A stretch of DNA of 64,000 nt from Alteribacillus sp. YIM 98480 (GCF_009765375.1 NZ_VTOK01000008.1:169202-233201); one strand, 5' to 3'; shown: positions 8,279-17,076, counted from the stretch's first letter. The notes: generated by a model from the letters alone, not told the origin. Program-made: numbers and translations.

Positions 8279-8406
8279 TCATACATATAGGAAGCACACT
8301 AGCAATGGATGTACTCTCTGCTTATATTCCAACCACTTTCTACACTTATGCGCATTCTTCCCCTTTTTCATATGCCACTTCCAAAGTTGTGCAAATACCT
8401 AACGGC

Positions 8407-8438
8407 TAAAAAACCGCCCTTTTGCTAGGACGGTTTTC
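8407..8438 (-). terminator. Terminator of the SLH lipoprotein gene
   Basis: On the minus strand AAAACCGTCCT ... AGGGCGGTTTTTT, directly after the stop at 8442. Confidence 0.8.
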
Positions 8439-8441
8439 CCT

Positions 8442-9206
8442 TTACTCTTTAAAATAATCATCCATTGTTCTAGACATAAACAGCGAGAATTGAGCGCGGG
8501 TTGTCGTTTCGTTTGGTCGGAATGCTTCGCCTGCTTCCGATGTAATTTGTTGGTCAGCTATGATGTTGATTTGTTCAAAGTTCGGATAATTTTCATCTAT
8601 ATCTGTGAAACTATGTACGTCTTGGGCGTCTGGCAGGTCATATGCACTTACTAATAGTGCTGCCATTTGCGAACGTTTTAAGCCTTCTCCTGGCATCATC
8701 TGGCCGTCGTTTCCTTTCATAATTCCGTGGTACTCCAATGCGGCCAGCTGGTCATAGGCATGGTTTTCTTTGCTTACATCTTCTGCTTGCATTTCATAAT
8801 CGTCCGGTGCATCTAAATCCAGGGCGGATGTTAGCATTTTGGCTGTTTGGGCACGGGTGATGGTCTCGGATGGACGAAAGTAGCCGTCACTAAATCCGCT
8901 TATAATTCCTTCAGATGCTAAAAACTGTATTTCTTCAAAAGCATGAAAATCTCCTGCGACATCTGGGAAAATAGGTTCATCACTAAATGATGGCTCTCCT
9001 CCAAGCGACTGTAAATCTTTTTCTAAATCATCTAAGCGCTGTTCGGTGTCGTCTATGTCACCTTCTACTTCTGCTGCTTGTTCTTCCGTCCAATCTGCAC
9101 TTGCTGCTTCCTCTGACTGATCAGCTTCTGCTTCGGAACATCCGGCAAGAATTACTGCTCCAAGCAGGCTTGCCCCAAGCAGCAAACCTTTCATACGAAA
9201 ATACAT
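8442..9206 (-). CDS. SLH-domain lipoprotein
   Basis: 254 residues. The N-terminus has a lipoprotein signal peptide with lipobox LAGC (Cys near residue 23), then an acidic linker and a short heptad-patterned helix (DIDDTEQRLDDLEKDLQSL). Residues about 78-250 are three SLH modules (FPDV ... ITRAQTAKML, then AEDV ... LKRSQMAALLV, then FTDI ... TTRAQFSLFM). SLH triplets bind pyruvylated secondary wall polymer, so this protein should be held by a diacylglycerol in the membrane and by the wall polymer at once. It closes the polysaccharide operon that includes csaB, which makes the SLH ligand. Low sequence complexity outside the SLH part; no enzyme domain seen. Confidence 0.85.
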   Translation of the reverse strand: MYFRMKGLLLGASLLGAVILAGCSEAEADQSEEAASADWTEEQAAEVEGDIDDTEQRLDDLEKDLQSLGGEPSFSDEPIFPDVAGDFHAFEEIQFLASEGIISGFSDGYFRPSETITRAQTAKMLTSALDLDAPDDYEMQAEDVSKENHAYDQLAALEYHGIMKGNDGQMMPGEGLKRSQMAALLVSAYDLPDAQDVHSFTDIDENYPNFEQINIIADQQITSEAGEAFRPNETTTRAQFSLFMSRTMDDYFKE

Positions 9207-9239
9207 GTCTCCCCGTCCCCTTTCATAATAAATGTATTA

Positions 9240-10538
9240 TCACTTACGGCCAATGCCGTGATAAATAATGCCTTCTGCTTTCAAGCTTTCTTTATCAAGC
9301 GCGTTTCTTCCGTCCACTACGACCGGTTGTTTTAATGAGTCTTTCCATTGTTTTGGTGTTAAGGACTTGCATTCGTCCCATTCTGTTACTAAAAAAGCAG
9401 CGTCTGCTCCATTGATAGCGGTCAGTGCACTGTCTACGTATTCGACCTCGTCTGGCAGCATTTGTTTTGCATTTTCTTTTGCGACCGGATCAAACGCACG
9501 GACAGTTGCTCCTTGTTTGATTAAATCTTGAATAATTTTTACCGAAGGAGCTTCACGCATGTCGTCTGTTTTTGGTTTAAATGAGAGACCTAATACAGCA
9601 ATAGTTCTTCCGCTGATATCTCCATCAAAAATACGGTCTAAATGCTCTACCATTCTCCGGCTTTGTATTTCGTTCACATCATTTACAGCCTGTAATATAT
9701 TAGGCTGATATCCTTTCTCTTCGGCTAAGTATTTTAATGCTTTCACGTCTTTTGGAAAACAGGATCCGCCATAGCCGATACCCGCATGCAGAAATTTTGG
9801 TCCGATTCGGTGATCAAGGCCCATGCCTTTTGCGACGGCATGAACATCGGCTTCGTATAGATCGCAAATGTTGGCTATTTCATTAATAAATGAAATTTTT
9901 GTTGCTAAAAAAGCATTGGATGCGTATTTAATCATTTCTGAACTGCGCGAATCGGTCAGCACAATATTTTCTGTAAGCGGAAGATGCAGCTCTTTTAACA
10001 TGCTGGCTGCTTTTTCTGAAGACGTACCTATTACAACGCGGTCTGGATGAAACGTATCATGCACCGCGGAGCCTTCACGTAAAAATTCGGGTACAGAACT
10101 AACATTAATATTAACTTCCGGTTTTTTCCGCCGTACTATTTTTTCTACTTCCTCCGCTGTTCCAACGGGTACGGTCGATTTATTTACAATCACTTTAAAC
10201 GTGCCATCCAATGCTTCTCCAATTTCCTCCGCCACTGCGTACACGTAGGATAAGTTCGCTGCGCCTGTTTCTGTTTCCGGTGTTCCGACAGCAATTACTA
10301 TGATATCTGCTTCTTTCACTGCTTGCGTGAGATTCGTCGTGAAAACGAGCCTTCCTGCGTCTTTATTTTTTCGTACCAGCTCTTCTAATCCTGGTTCGTA
10401 TATTGGAATTTCGTTTCTGTTCAGTTGATCCACTTTTTCTTCCAGCTTGTCCACACAAATAACATGATTGCCAAGCTCTGCAAAACAAGTACCAGATACA
10501 AGTCCAACATATCCGGTCCCCACAACGGCTAAATTCAT
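9240..10538 (-). CDS. ugd: UDP-glucose 6-dehydrogenase
   Basis: 432 residues, full length. It oxidises UDP-glucose to UDP-glucuronate with NAD+, supplying uronic acid to teichuronic-acid-like or other surface polysaccharides. Visible features: N-terminal Rossmann motif VVGTGYVGLVSG, YEPGL loop, NKSTVPVGT, PEFLREGSA, the catalytic Cys in GIGYGGSCFPKD near residue 260, and the C-terminal UDP-binding domain with LGLSFKPKTDDMREAPS. The start overlaps the stop of the flippase gene by four bases, so it is co-translated with it. It pairs with GalU (36990-37874), which makes its substrate. Paralogues TuaD and YwqF exist in Bacillus; I cannot choose between these names. Confidence 0.93.
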   Translation of the reverse strand: MNLAVVGTGYVGLVSGTCFAELGNHVICVDKLEEKVDQLNRNEIPIYEPGLEELVRKNKDAGRLVFTTNLTQAVKEADIIVIAVGTPETETGAANLSYVYAVAEEIGEALDGTFKVIVNKSTVPVGTAEEVEKIVRRKKPEVNINVSSVPEFLREGSAVHDTFHPDRVVIGTSSEKAASMLKELHLPLTENIVLTDSRSSEMIKYASNAFLATKISFINEIANICDLYEADVHAVAKGMGLDHRIGPKFLHAGIGYGGSCFPKDVKALKYLAEEKGYQPNILQAVNDVNEIQSRRMVEHLDRIFDGDISGRTIAVLGLSFKPKTDDMREAPSVKIIQDLIKQGATVRAFDPVAKENAKQMLPDEVEYVDSALTAINGADAAFLVTEWDECKSLTPKQWKDSLKQPVVVDGRNALDKESLKAEGIIYHGIGRK

Positions 10539-12067
10539 CTCTTCACAACCTTCTCTTTCACTTTTTCCGTAATATCTTCTATTTCCTGAAATCTAAGTAC
10601 TTTCATTAATATGATAAGTACTATCGCTGCTGCCGCTGCCCCTGCTAAAAGGGAGATGTAAGAGCCGCCAGCTGTCATAATAGACTTCCAGCCAAATAAC
10701 ACTGCTCCAAATAGTATAAGGAGAGTAAGAAGTTTCCCTGCGTCTTTTCCCCAGTGGACATCGGGTGCCTTCTGCAATTTTAACATAAATTGGGTGCCTA
10801 TAAGGAGAAGACCAAAGTTGAAAATGGAAGCAATCGATGTTCCCCAGGCTACACCAGCTGCACCGTAGGAATCTATCAAGAGAAAATTGATGCCGACATT
10901 AATGCCTAACACCGACACTAAACTCACAACGACCGGGAATATCGATCGTTCATATGCGTAAAAAAACCGGGTAACATATAAATTGGCTGAATGAAAAAAC
11001 ATGCCAATAACAAGGATCTGCAGTAATGGTGCCGCCATATTTGTCGATTGCTCGGTAAAACTTCCGTATTGAAAAATGACACGAATAATTTCTTCTGCGT
11101 ACAAAATAACAAATATGGCAACAGGTAAAATAGTCAGCCCCATCATCCGCAATCCTTTAAAATAAAGCGTACTGATTCCGGCCTCCTCTTTTGCAGCTAC
11201 TTTTCTTGAAAGGAGCGGATAAATAACCGTAGTGACCGCCATCATTAATACACTCTGCGGAAGCTGCACAATTTTTGATGTATAGTTTAAGGCTGCAATA
11301 TAGCCGTCTTCAAGCCATGAAGCAAACATGCGATGAATAAGAAAATACAGCTGCAAGGTTGCCCCGCCAAGGAGGATCGGGCCTGCCATTTTTATCGTCC
11401 GCCACGTTTCTGGACTTTTATCAAGACGAAAACGAAACGTGAAGAACTTTTCACGGCGGATCAAATAAATAAGAAACACACACATAAGCGCTGCACTTAT
11501 TAACGCTCCCCATGCATGTGAAAACGCGCCAATCCATGGATAGAAGACAACAGCAATGCCAAGAAAGGAACCATTTAATAACAGTGTTCCCGCTGCAGCC
11601 CACGAAAAACGATTATTCACATTCAAAATGCCAGTAAACCACATAGATAGAATTAAAAAGAACGTCGCAGGCGCCATGACGCGGAACAAATCCGTCGTTA
11701 ACTGAAACGTTTCTGCTTTCATTCCAGAAAACAACAAGGCAATGACTTGTTCTGAGAAAAGCACAAGGCCGCCGCTGAACAAAATTAATAGAAGAGAAAG
11801 CCAGCCAAATATCCGCTCGAGATACTGTTTTTGATCAAGGGGATCGTCTATTTTTGTGTATACCGATATAAATGCTGTCGTAATGGCGCCCCCGACGACA
11901 ACATAGAAAAGATTTGGCAGCGTATAGGCTGCTACTACACTGTCAGCAGCCTCTTCTGTACCGAATTGATAACCGATAACAACCTCACGGAAAAATCCGA
12001 TCAACCGTGAGAGTAGATTAATGACAGCTACGGCCCCGATCACTTGTAATAATTTTTTTCCTTTCAT
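10535..12067 (-). CDS. MurJ/MviN-type lipid-linked saccharide flippase
   Basis: About 510 residues, 13-14 membrane helices, MOP superfamily. I place the start at ATG 12067, behind GAAAGGA, rather than at the in-frame TTG at 12094, which has no ribosome site. The N-terminus reads GAVAVINLLSRLIGFFREVV, typical of MviN/MurJ, with AADSVVAAYTLPNLF following; basic residues line the first helix as in lipid II flippases. Given the gene order (glycosyltransferases, ligase-type protein and CsaB upstream), I infer that it exports the undecaprenyl-linked polymer repeat unit rather than lipid II, but the sequence alone does not separate the two. Confidence 0.85.
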   Translation of the reverse strand: MKGKKLLQVIGAVAVINLLSRLIGFFREVVIGYQFGTEEAADSVVAAYTLPNLFYVVVGGAITTAFISVYTKIDDPLDQKQYLERIFGWLSLLLILFSGGLVLFSEQVIALLFSGMKAETFQLTTDLFRVMAPATFFLILSMWFTGILNVNNRFSWAAAGTLLLNGSFLGIAVVFYPWIGAFSHAWGALISAALMCVFLIYLIRREKFFTFRFRLDKSPETWRTIKMAGPILLGGATLQLYFLIHRMFASWLEDGYIAALNYTSKIVQLPQSVLMMAVTTVIYPLLSRKVAAKEEAGISTLYFKGLRMMGLTILPVAIFVILYAEEIIRVIFQYGSFTEQSTNMAAPLLQILVIGMFFHSANLYVTRFFYAYERSIFPVVVSLVSVLGINVGINFLLIDSYGAAGVAWGTSIASIFNFGLLLIGTQFMLKLQKAPDVHWGKDAGKLLTLLILFGAVLFGWKSIMTAGGSYISLLAGAAAAAIVLIILMKVLRFQEIEDITEKVKEKVVKR

Positions 12068-12105
12068 TAGAAACACGTTCCTTTCGGAGGACAAGCCCCC
12101 GCCCC

Positions 12106-12585
12106 CTACACTTGGTCGATAAAGTCTTCAAGCATGTGAAGAATTTTTTCTTTTCTGCTTTGAAACGGGATTGGTTCAAATGTTTCCGCTTGTTTCAGGG
12201 CCTGTTTTACCTCTGCTGGACTTTCTGTACCGATAATATGACCGGCTGAATCGAATTGCTCTACTATTTCTAGCTGATGATCGTCATTATGCTCTCCATG
12301 CTCTGCCAGCCTTGGAACCGCAATGACAGGTTTTCCTTTTTTGACTCCCGTAATAATCGATCCTGTACCGCCATGAGAAATAATCACCCGTGCTTTATCA
12401 AACGTTTGGTCCATTTCTTCAAAGCTCATAAAAGGCACCAAGTTCAATGTTTCCGATTCATATTTCGTGTGGCCGTTTTGTACGAGGACGTCTTCTGTAA
12501 TGGTTCCATCTTTAACGAGATGCTCGATTTCATCTAATAAGCGCGTGAAAGGAAGTTCGTGTGTTCCTAATACTACAAAGATCAA
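12106..12585 (-). CDS. Glycosyltransferase, catalytic half (PssE/Alg13 type)
   Basis: 159 residues. I choose the TTG at 12585, which gives the family N-terminus IFVVLGTHELPFTRLL; upstream in-frame codons run into the preceding gene, and GGGGGG lies just before this TTG. The C-terminal GT28 fold is clear: VIISHGGTGSIITGVKKGKP (UDP-sugar binding) and VPRLAEHGEHNDDHQLEIV. Such proteins act only with a PssD/Alg14 partner, here encoded just upstream with a four-base overlap (TTGA). The complex would add a sugar, often GlcNAc or a uronic acid, to a lipid-linked acceptor on the inner membrane face. Sugar specificity unknown. Confidence 0.85.
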   Translation of the reverse strand: MIFVVLGTHELPFTRLLDEIEHLVKDGTITEDVLVQNGHTKYESETLNLVPFMSFEEMDQTFDKARVIISHGGTGSIITGVKKGKPVIAVPRLAEHGEHNDDHQLEIVEQFDSAGHIIGTESPAEVKQALKQAETFEPIPFQSRKEKILHMLEDFIDQV

Positions 12586-13058
12586 TAGATGGACCCCCCA
12601 TGTACTGCTTTCGGGTAATGTTTTAGCATCGTTTCCCATTGCACAATAAATAAATCGGCAATCGGATAAACTAGCTTACCTGAGAGTGTTGGTGACGATG
12701 TTTTAGCAAAACTTTCAATAAAAACAACTTTTTTACGGAAAAACTTCGCAATATAACACATCGGTACCGCCGTATGGACCCCGGTGGTGACTACTACATC
12801 CGGCCGCTCTTTCAAAAATATGCCGAGTGATTTTAAGCAGTTAAATGAAAATTTTAAAAGATAGCTGATCGGATAATTGCGAGCTCCATACACAAGAAAT
12901 GACATCGGATGCTTGTTTTTCATGGCAGCAGTTACTTCTGTTTTTTCTGTCACTAAGTAATAATCATATTTTTCAAACAGAGGCTTAAGCTGCATTAATT
13001 GCGTTAAATGGCCGCCAACTGATGAAATAAACAACACTTTTTTACGTTTTTTGCTCAT
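12582..13058 (-). CDS. Glycosyltransferase, membrane-anchoring half (PssD/Alg14 type)
   Basis: 158 residues from ATG 13058, one base after the stop of the upstream glycosyltransferase; GGGTGA provides the ribosome site. An upstream in-frame start at 13085 would overlap the neighbour more and is less likely. Features: N-terminal strand KVLFISSVGGHLTQLMQL, VVTTGVHTAVPMCYIAKFF, and FIESFAKTSSPTLSGKLVYP, the Alg14 pattern that recruits the catalytic subunit and binds the acceptor. It forms a split GT28 enzyme with the next gene. Part of the operon csaB to SLH lipoprotein. Confidence 0.85.
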   Translation of the reverse strand: MSKKRKKVLFISSVGGHLTQLMQLKPLFEKYDYYLVTEKTEVTAAMKNKHPMSFLVYGARNYPISYLLKFSFNCLKSLGIFLKERPDVVVTTGVHTAVPMCYIAKFFRKKVVFIESFAKTSSPTLSGKLVYPIADLFIVQWETMLKHYPKAVHGGSIY

Positions 13059-13059
13059 G

Positions 13060-14166
13060 TTATTCACCCTGCCTCTGTTGTGCATTCTGATAGATGCTTA
13101 TAACGTTTGCTGTAATATTGTCCGCATCATTTACTTCAGCTTGCTGTTTGCCGTTATGCACGAGTTTTTTTCTATAGCTCTTGTCTTGAAGCACTTGCTG
13201 TATGGATTCTGCAAGCGAACGAGGATTTTGCGGCTGTGCCACCGCTCCGACGTCATCAGCCAACAAGTGCGTCAAACCGCCTGTATCTGTTCCAGCTACC
13301 GGTGTTTCACAAGCCATGGCTTCCACTGCTACTAATCCAAAGCCTTCCATATGCGAAGGCAGCACAAACACATCGGCCGCGCTCATCCAGTCTGCCACTT
13401 CGGTTTGGGCTTTTGAACCGTGAAATTTGACGTATTCTGTCAGGTTTAAAGCTTGAATCCGCTGCTTCAGCTTTTCAAAATATTCTTCTTGTTTCGGCTG
13501 TCCAACCACATGCAGGACTGCTTCCGGCATATTTTCCCGCAAAAGAGCAAGTGCTTCGATTAAGTCGCCAATGCCTTTTTCTTCAATTATGTTCCCAACA
13601 TAAAGAAGATGTTTTTGATCAAAAGAAAGCTTCAGCATTTCCCGCATTTCCTCTTTAGGACGCGGATAAAACACGGTACGGTCGACTCCCATACTAAAAA
13701 CCGAGACCTTCTCTTCTGGCACGTGAAAATGGTGAAGCACCTGCTCCTCTAAATCACGCCCGACGACAATCACATGCGCAGCGTCACGTAAAATGCGTTC
13801 TGTCTGCTTTTGAAAAAATGGTCCTTTTTTTGCCATCTTATTAAGATCGCCGCCATGACAGGTAACCACATATGGGATACCGTAACGACGGTGGAACCAT
13901 CGTGCTATCATACCGGATGGAAATGCATAATGAGCGTGGACTATGTCATATGATTTTCCGCCAACAGCAAGACGCTTTGCTGCTCCTAGCAGCCATGAAC
14001 TATATTTTTTCAAAACATTTCTTTTACCCATTTTTGGATTGTTTATTGCTGCAACGTCTACTTCATTTCCTTGTTTGGACAACGCTTCTACTTGATTTTT
14101 TACAAAGATGCCAAACGTCGGGGCAGCATGTGAAGGATACATATTGCTAATAACTAAAATTCGCAT
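13060..14166 (-). CDS. GT4-family glycosyltransferase
   Basis: 368 residues with the GT-B two-domain layout. N-domain: ILVISNMYPSHAAPTFGIFV and HAHYAFPSGMIARWF, VVTCHGGD. C-domain: LLYVGNIIEEKGIGDLIEAL, VKFHGSKAQTEVADWMSAAD, and the donor-binding E-x7-E block PSHMEGFGLVAVEAMACETP. It would extend the lipid-linked polymer in the cytoplasm using a nucleotide sugar. Stop and start of neighbouring genes are a few bases apart on both sides, so it is in the operon. Sugar and linkage cannot be read from sequence. Confidence 0.88.
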   Translation of the reverse strand: MRILVISNMYPSHAAPTFGIFVKNQVEALSKQGNEVDVAAINNPKMGKRNVLKKYSSWLLGAAKRLAVGGKSYDIVHAHYAFPSGMIARWFHRRYGIPYVVTCHGGDLNKMAKKGPFFQKQTERILRDAAHVIVVGRDLEEQVLHHFHVPEEKVSVFSMGVDRTVFYPRPKEEMREMLKLSFDQKHLLYVGNIIEEKGIGDLIEALALLRENMPEAVLHVVGQPKQEEYFEKLKQRIQALNLTEYVKFHGSKAQTEVADWMSAADVFVLPSHMEGFGLVAVEAMACETPVAGTDTGGLTHLLADDVGAVAQPQNPRSLAESIQQVLQDKSYRKKLVHNGKQQAEVNDADNITANVISIYQNAQQRQGE

Positions 14167-14170
14167 CTTA

Positions 14171-15511
14171 TTATTCCTCCGTGTGTGTACGTTTGAACCA
14201 ATTCACTGCAATACCAAGGAAAAGCCAGAAAAATAATGCAATCTGATGATTTTCCCAAGCTGTCGACAAGAGCCCCATGAAAAACCAGGCAACACTAAAT
14301 GTAATGATGAAAAGACCGAGCCAGCGTTGCTTCAAGTCTTCAGAGACTGCCATTTTACCGCATGTTTTCAAAACCGCTGCGATGATCAATGCGAGCAAAA
14401 TAATCCCGATTACTCCGTATTCGACCAGGACATACAATGCGTTATTATCGACGGTTGTCATCGTCGTTGGCAGGTCTTCGTGCATAAACTGATGAAACTT
14501 CGAATCAAAAAAGAAGGCCGCGTTGCTGCCAAACATTCCAGGTCCCACCCCAAAAACAGGGCTGAATGTAAACACAAGCAGTCCGCTTAACACAATTAAG
14601 TAGCGATAGTTTTTCGATAAATCAAGTGTATATAAGTTACGCTGGGCAAACCCTTCGAAAAAAGTAAGGGCTAGTCCGTACCCTGCTGCAAAAACAACAA
14701 GCAGTCCAACCGCGGCAAACAGCATGATCCGAAATGCTTTGTTTTTTCTAAAAATCAATCCTATTAACCCAAAGCAGGCGATTAAAGCAAGAAATGCCTG
14801 ACGGGAAAATGTCAATCCAATACCAGCCAATAAGACAAATCCGATTAATCCGTAAATCATTAATTGTTTTTTACTAAGCTGCTGGTGGAATACAAAGATA
14901 TACATCGCAAGCAGAAGCAGAATAGCAACTAAATATCCCCCGAGCGTGTTACTCGAATCCATTAGCCCAAACGCTCTAATTTCTTCGCCAATAGAGATGC
15001 TGCGGCGCTCTTCCGTGTTTCTAAGCGGCAGCGGAATGCCCAGGATAATTTGAAATATCCCAATCACCGCCTGCATAATGCCGAGCCCAAGAATGATATG
15101 AAAAAGCCGTTTCACCCAGCGTTCTGGTATATCCATCGCCAGCAAAATGAAAAACAGGATTAAAAACTGAAATAAAGCACGCACCCCGAATACACCTTGC
15201 GCAAACGGTACATTATTAACAAACAAACTAAATAGCACAAAACCAAAAAAGATAAGCAGACTTTTGTTTAAAGGATTTTTCATTTTTTCTATTACATGTT
15301 TCCGCCCTATGTCAGGATGAAAAAGAACAACAGCTGCCATTAAAAACAAAAGCCCTTCGCTGGCGTATCCTAGTAAACTCGGCACGATAGGCAGCCAGTT
15401 GTTCCAAATGCGTGTAAAAAGTAATTCAAATGAAGTCCAAACTACCAATAGAACCGTTCCCATTAATAGAAATTGATTTGCTCTCTCTACTGGCAGATAC
15501 CGATTAAACAT
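14171..15511 (-). CDS. O-antigen ligase / Wzy-type membrane protein
   Basis: 446 residues with about 12 membrane helices and one large periplasmic-type loop near residues 290-355 (from NLYTLDLSKNYRYLIVLSGL through VFGVGPGMFG to HEDLPTTMTTVDNNALYV). This is the Wzy_C (O-antigen ligase) pattern: GxGPGxF followed by DNALY. Members polymerise exported repeat units or ligate polymers to an acceptor outside the membrane. In this operon it may polymerise the surface polymer or attach it to peptidoglycan; sequence does not decide. It starts with ATG and lies four bases from the next gene. Confidence 0.85.
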   Translation of the reverse strand: MFNRYLPVERANQFLLMGTVLLVVWTSFELLFTRIWNNWLPIVPSLLGYASEGLLFLMAAVVLFHPDIGRKHVIEKMKNPLNKSLLIFFGFVLFSLFVNNVPFAQGVFGVRALFQFLILFFILLAMDIPERWVKRLFHIILGLGIMQAVIGIFQIILGIPLPLRNTEERRSISIGEEIRAFGLMDSSNTLGGYLVAILLLLAMYIFVFHQQLSKKQLMIYGLIGFVLLAGIGLTFSRQAFLALIACFGLIGLIFRKNKAFRIMLFAAVGLLVVFAAGYGLALTFFEGFAQRNLYTLDLSKNYRYLIVLSGLLVFTFSPVFGVGPGMFGSNAAFFFDSKFHQFMHEDLPTTMTTVDNNALYVLVEYGVIGIILLALIIAAVLKTCGKMAVSEDLKQRWLGLFIITFSVAWFFMGLLSTAWENHQIALFFWLFLGIAVNWFKRTHTEE

Positions 15512-15647
15512 ACGTTGTCACACCATTCGTTTCTATATTTTTTAGGGACACAGCTGTTCTTACAGCCGTTTTGGCTCTCACCTCTTACCATAATAGTGAC
15601 AGCCTTTCATTTAAGTATCTAAAACTTATTCTTTCTGATGTTATCCA

Positions 15648-16781
15648 TTAAAACCCTAGCAGTTTCATGCCTTCTGCTGCTTTTTGTTTCAGCTTGCTTG
15701 AAACGGCTGTTGTGTTTTCCTGTAACTCCAGCCATTTGTGTTCTGCCTGTTCAAAAGCATGGAAGATGCCGTGTTCTTTATCCTGCAGCTTGTCTATCGG
15801 GACAGAATACGGCTCTTTTTCTATTTCACTCATGAAGTCTTTTACTTTTTTATGGTATTCCACGCCGATAACGGGGGTTTGAGCATTCACTGATAAAATG
15901 AGCGAATGCAGGCGCGTACCTATAATCAAATCCTGTGTAGAGGCTGTATTCACTATATCCTCCGGCGGCAGATTATCTTCTATGATACGGCAATGTTTCT
16001 GCTGGTGCATTTTCGCTGCAATATCTTTTGTCACCTGCACATCTTCTGGATATTTTGTCGAAAAAAAGGTCACTTCGACCCCTTTTTCGGTAATAAGACG
16101 ATCAAGAGAAGCAGCCATCCCGTTCAAATATCCTTCGTATTTTTCTATATTAGGCGTCGGCCAATACTGCTGGCTGAAATAAGGAACAGCAGTTACCCCT
16201 ACCTTCTGAATGGAGCTTGTCCGCTGATGCGGCTCTTTAACCGGAACGGAAAAAGCTGGATCATAAATAACTTCCACACTCTTTTGGACGCCAATTTCTT
16301 TTAAAAGTTGCTTTGATTTTTCATCACGCACCGCTACCGAAGAAGCGGCTTGAAGCAGCCTTTTAATAAAAAATTTGCCTGTAGTTGTGGTGATCGGTCC
16401 TGCCCCTACGCCATGGACGGCGACGCGGCAGCCGCTGAGCTTCCCGGTTAAACCAAGCACACTGTATAAAGGAGCATCGCGCTTATACATATCCATTAAC
16501 AAACCGCCCCCGCCAATGATAAGCAGATCGAGCTGTTTCATGATTTTCCGGCTTTCTTTTACCGTTTTCACACCTGATTTCAATACGCTTCCTTCTTTAT
16601 ACAACAAGGGAAAAGAAGCGATCCCGTATCTTGCTTTTGTGTTTGATGGATCATTACTAAACACAACGATATCTTCTTTTTCAACTTGACCAGTACTTGT
16701 TAATTGATGAAGCAATCCAGAAAGAATCGCTTCATCTCCATTGTTGTTATGGCCGTAGTTTCCTATAATTCCAACCTTCAT
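15648..16781 (-). CDS. csaB: Polysaccharide pyruvyl transferase CsaB
   Basis: 377 residues, full length for the family. It moves the enolpyruvyl group of PEP onto the secondary cell wall polymer as a ketal, creating the epitope that SLH domains bind (established in B. anthracis). Motifs: N-terminal GNYGHNNNGDEAIL, LIIGGGGLLMD near residue 88, VAVHGVGAGPI, and DLIIGTRLHSLILSVNAQTP near residue 290, with the Arg-Leu-His triplet of the family. First gene of the minus-strand polymer operon. The seven SLH proteins in this window depend on its product in principle. The ribosome site is weak, so expression may be low or translationally limited. Confidence 0.93.
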   Translation of the reverse strand: MKVGIIGNYGHNNNGDEAILSGLLHQLTSTGQVEKEDIVVFSNDPSNTKARYGIASFPLLYKEGSVLKSGVKTVKESRKIMKQLDLLIIGGGGLLMDMYKRDAPLYSVLGLTGKLSGCRVAVHGVGAGPITTTTGKFFIKRLLQAASSVAVRDEKSKQLLKEIGVQKSVEVIYDPAFSVPVKEPHQRTSSIQKVGVTAVPYFSQQYWPTPNIEKYEGYLNGMAASLDRLITEKGVEVTFFSTKYPEDVQVTKDIAAKMHQQKHCRIIEDNLPPEDIVNTASTQDLIIGTRLHSLILSVNAQTPVIGVEYHKKVKDFMSEIEKEPYSVPIDKLQDKEHGIFHAFEQAEHKWLELQENTTAVSSKLKQKAAEGMKLLGF

Positions 16782-16847
16782 AAGTGTACGTACCTAACCT
16801 TTTCTTTTAATTTATGTATAGAAAAATAAGCCTTTTATTCACGCAAG

Positions 16848-16888
16848 ACAATGCTGCGTGCCTCATTGGTTAAGACACGCAGCATACG
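16848..16888. repeat. Inverted repeat ahead of csaB
   Basis: ATGCTGCGTG ... CACGCAGCAT, a ten-pair stem without a T-run on either strand. About 70 bases upstream of the csaB start and downstream of the repeat ORF. It could be a weak terminator or a leader structure. Confidence 0.4.
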
Positions 16889-17076
16889 TATATTACCATC
16901 TTCTCTATTATACACCCCCGCAGCCAGCTAGACTAGTTTCGATTTCTTGTCAAAAGAGATGAAAGGGACATTTGGAGGAGAATGTGAGAATAGTACGATT
17001 TTCAAACATTTAACGGGGGAGGTTATTGGGATATGTAAACCGCATTCTATATTTTGATTCACTATTTTTTGCACTT

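Larger units (their letters stand above)
7889..8395 (+). repeat. Array of DnaA-box-like 9-mers in a degenerate 21/42-bp repeat
   Basis: Seven exact matches to TTATNCACA, all on the plus strand: 7889 (N=A), 7929, 7984, 8005, 8048, 8175 and 8238 (N=G). Near matches lie at 8196, 8217 and 8346. The four starts 8175, 8196, 8217 and 8238 are exactly 21 apart, as are 7984 and 8005; most other gaps are close to multiples of 21. The surrounding bases also repeat (TTTCCAAGACTTA, CTTTTTTATGCGCC), giving a 42-base unit of two halves. No credible gene fits here: the overlapping frames are low-complexity and lack ribosome sites. The array sits between two convergent terminators. Confidence 0.7.

Noticed and set aside
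7880..8400. Chromosomal origin oriC
   Set aside because: No dnaA or dnaN gene flanks it and no AT-rich unwinding block with box pairs in both orientations is seen.
7880..8400. CRISPR array
   Set aside because: Repeats are degenerate and short, without conserved 25-35-base repeats or unique spacers, and no cas genes are near.
7701..8409. Two plus-strand frames (89 and 126 codons)
   Set aside because: They overlap a terminator and the DnaA-box array, lack ribosome sites, and their composition follows the repeat.
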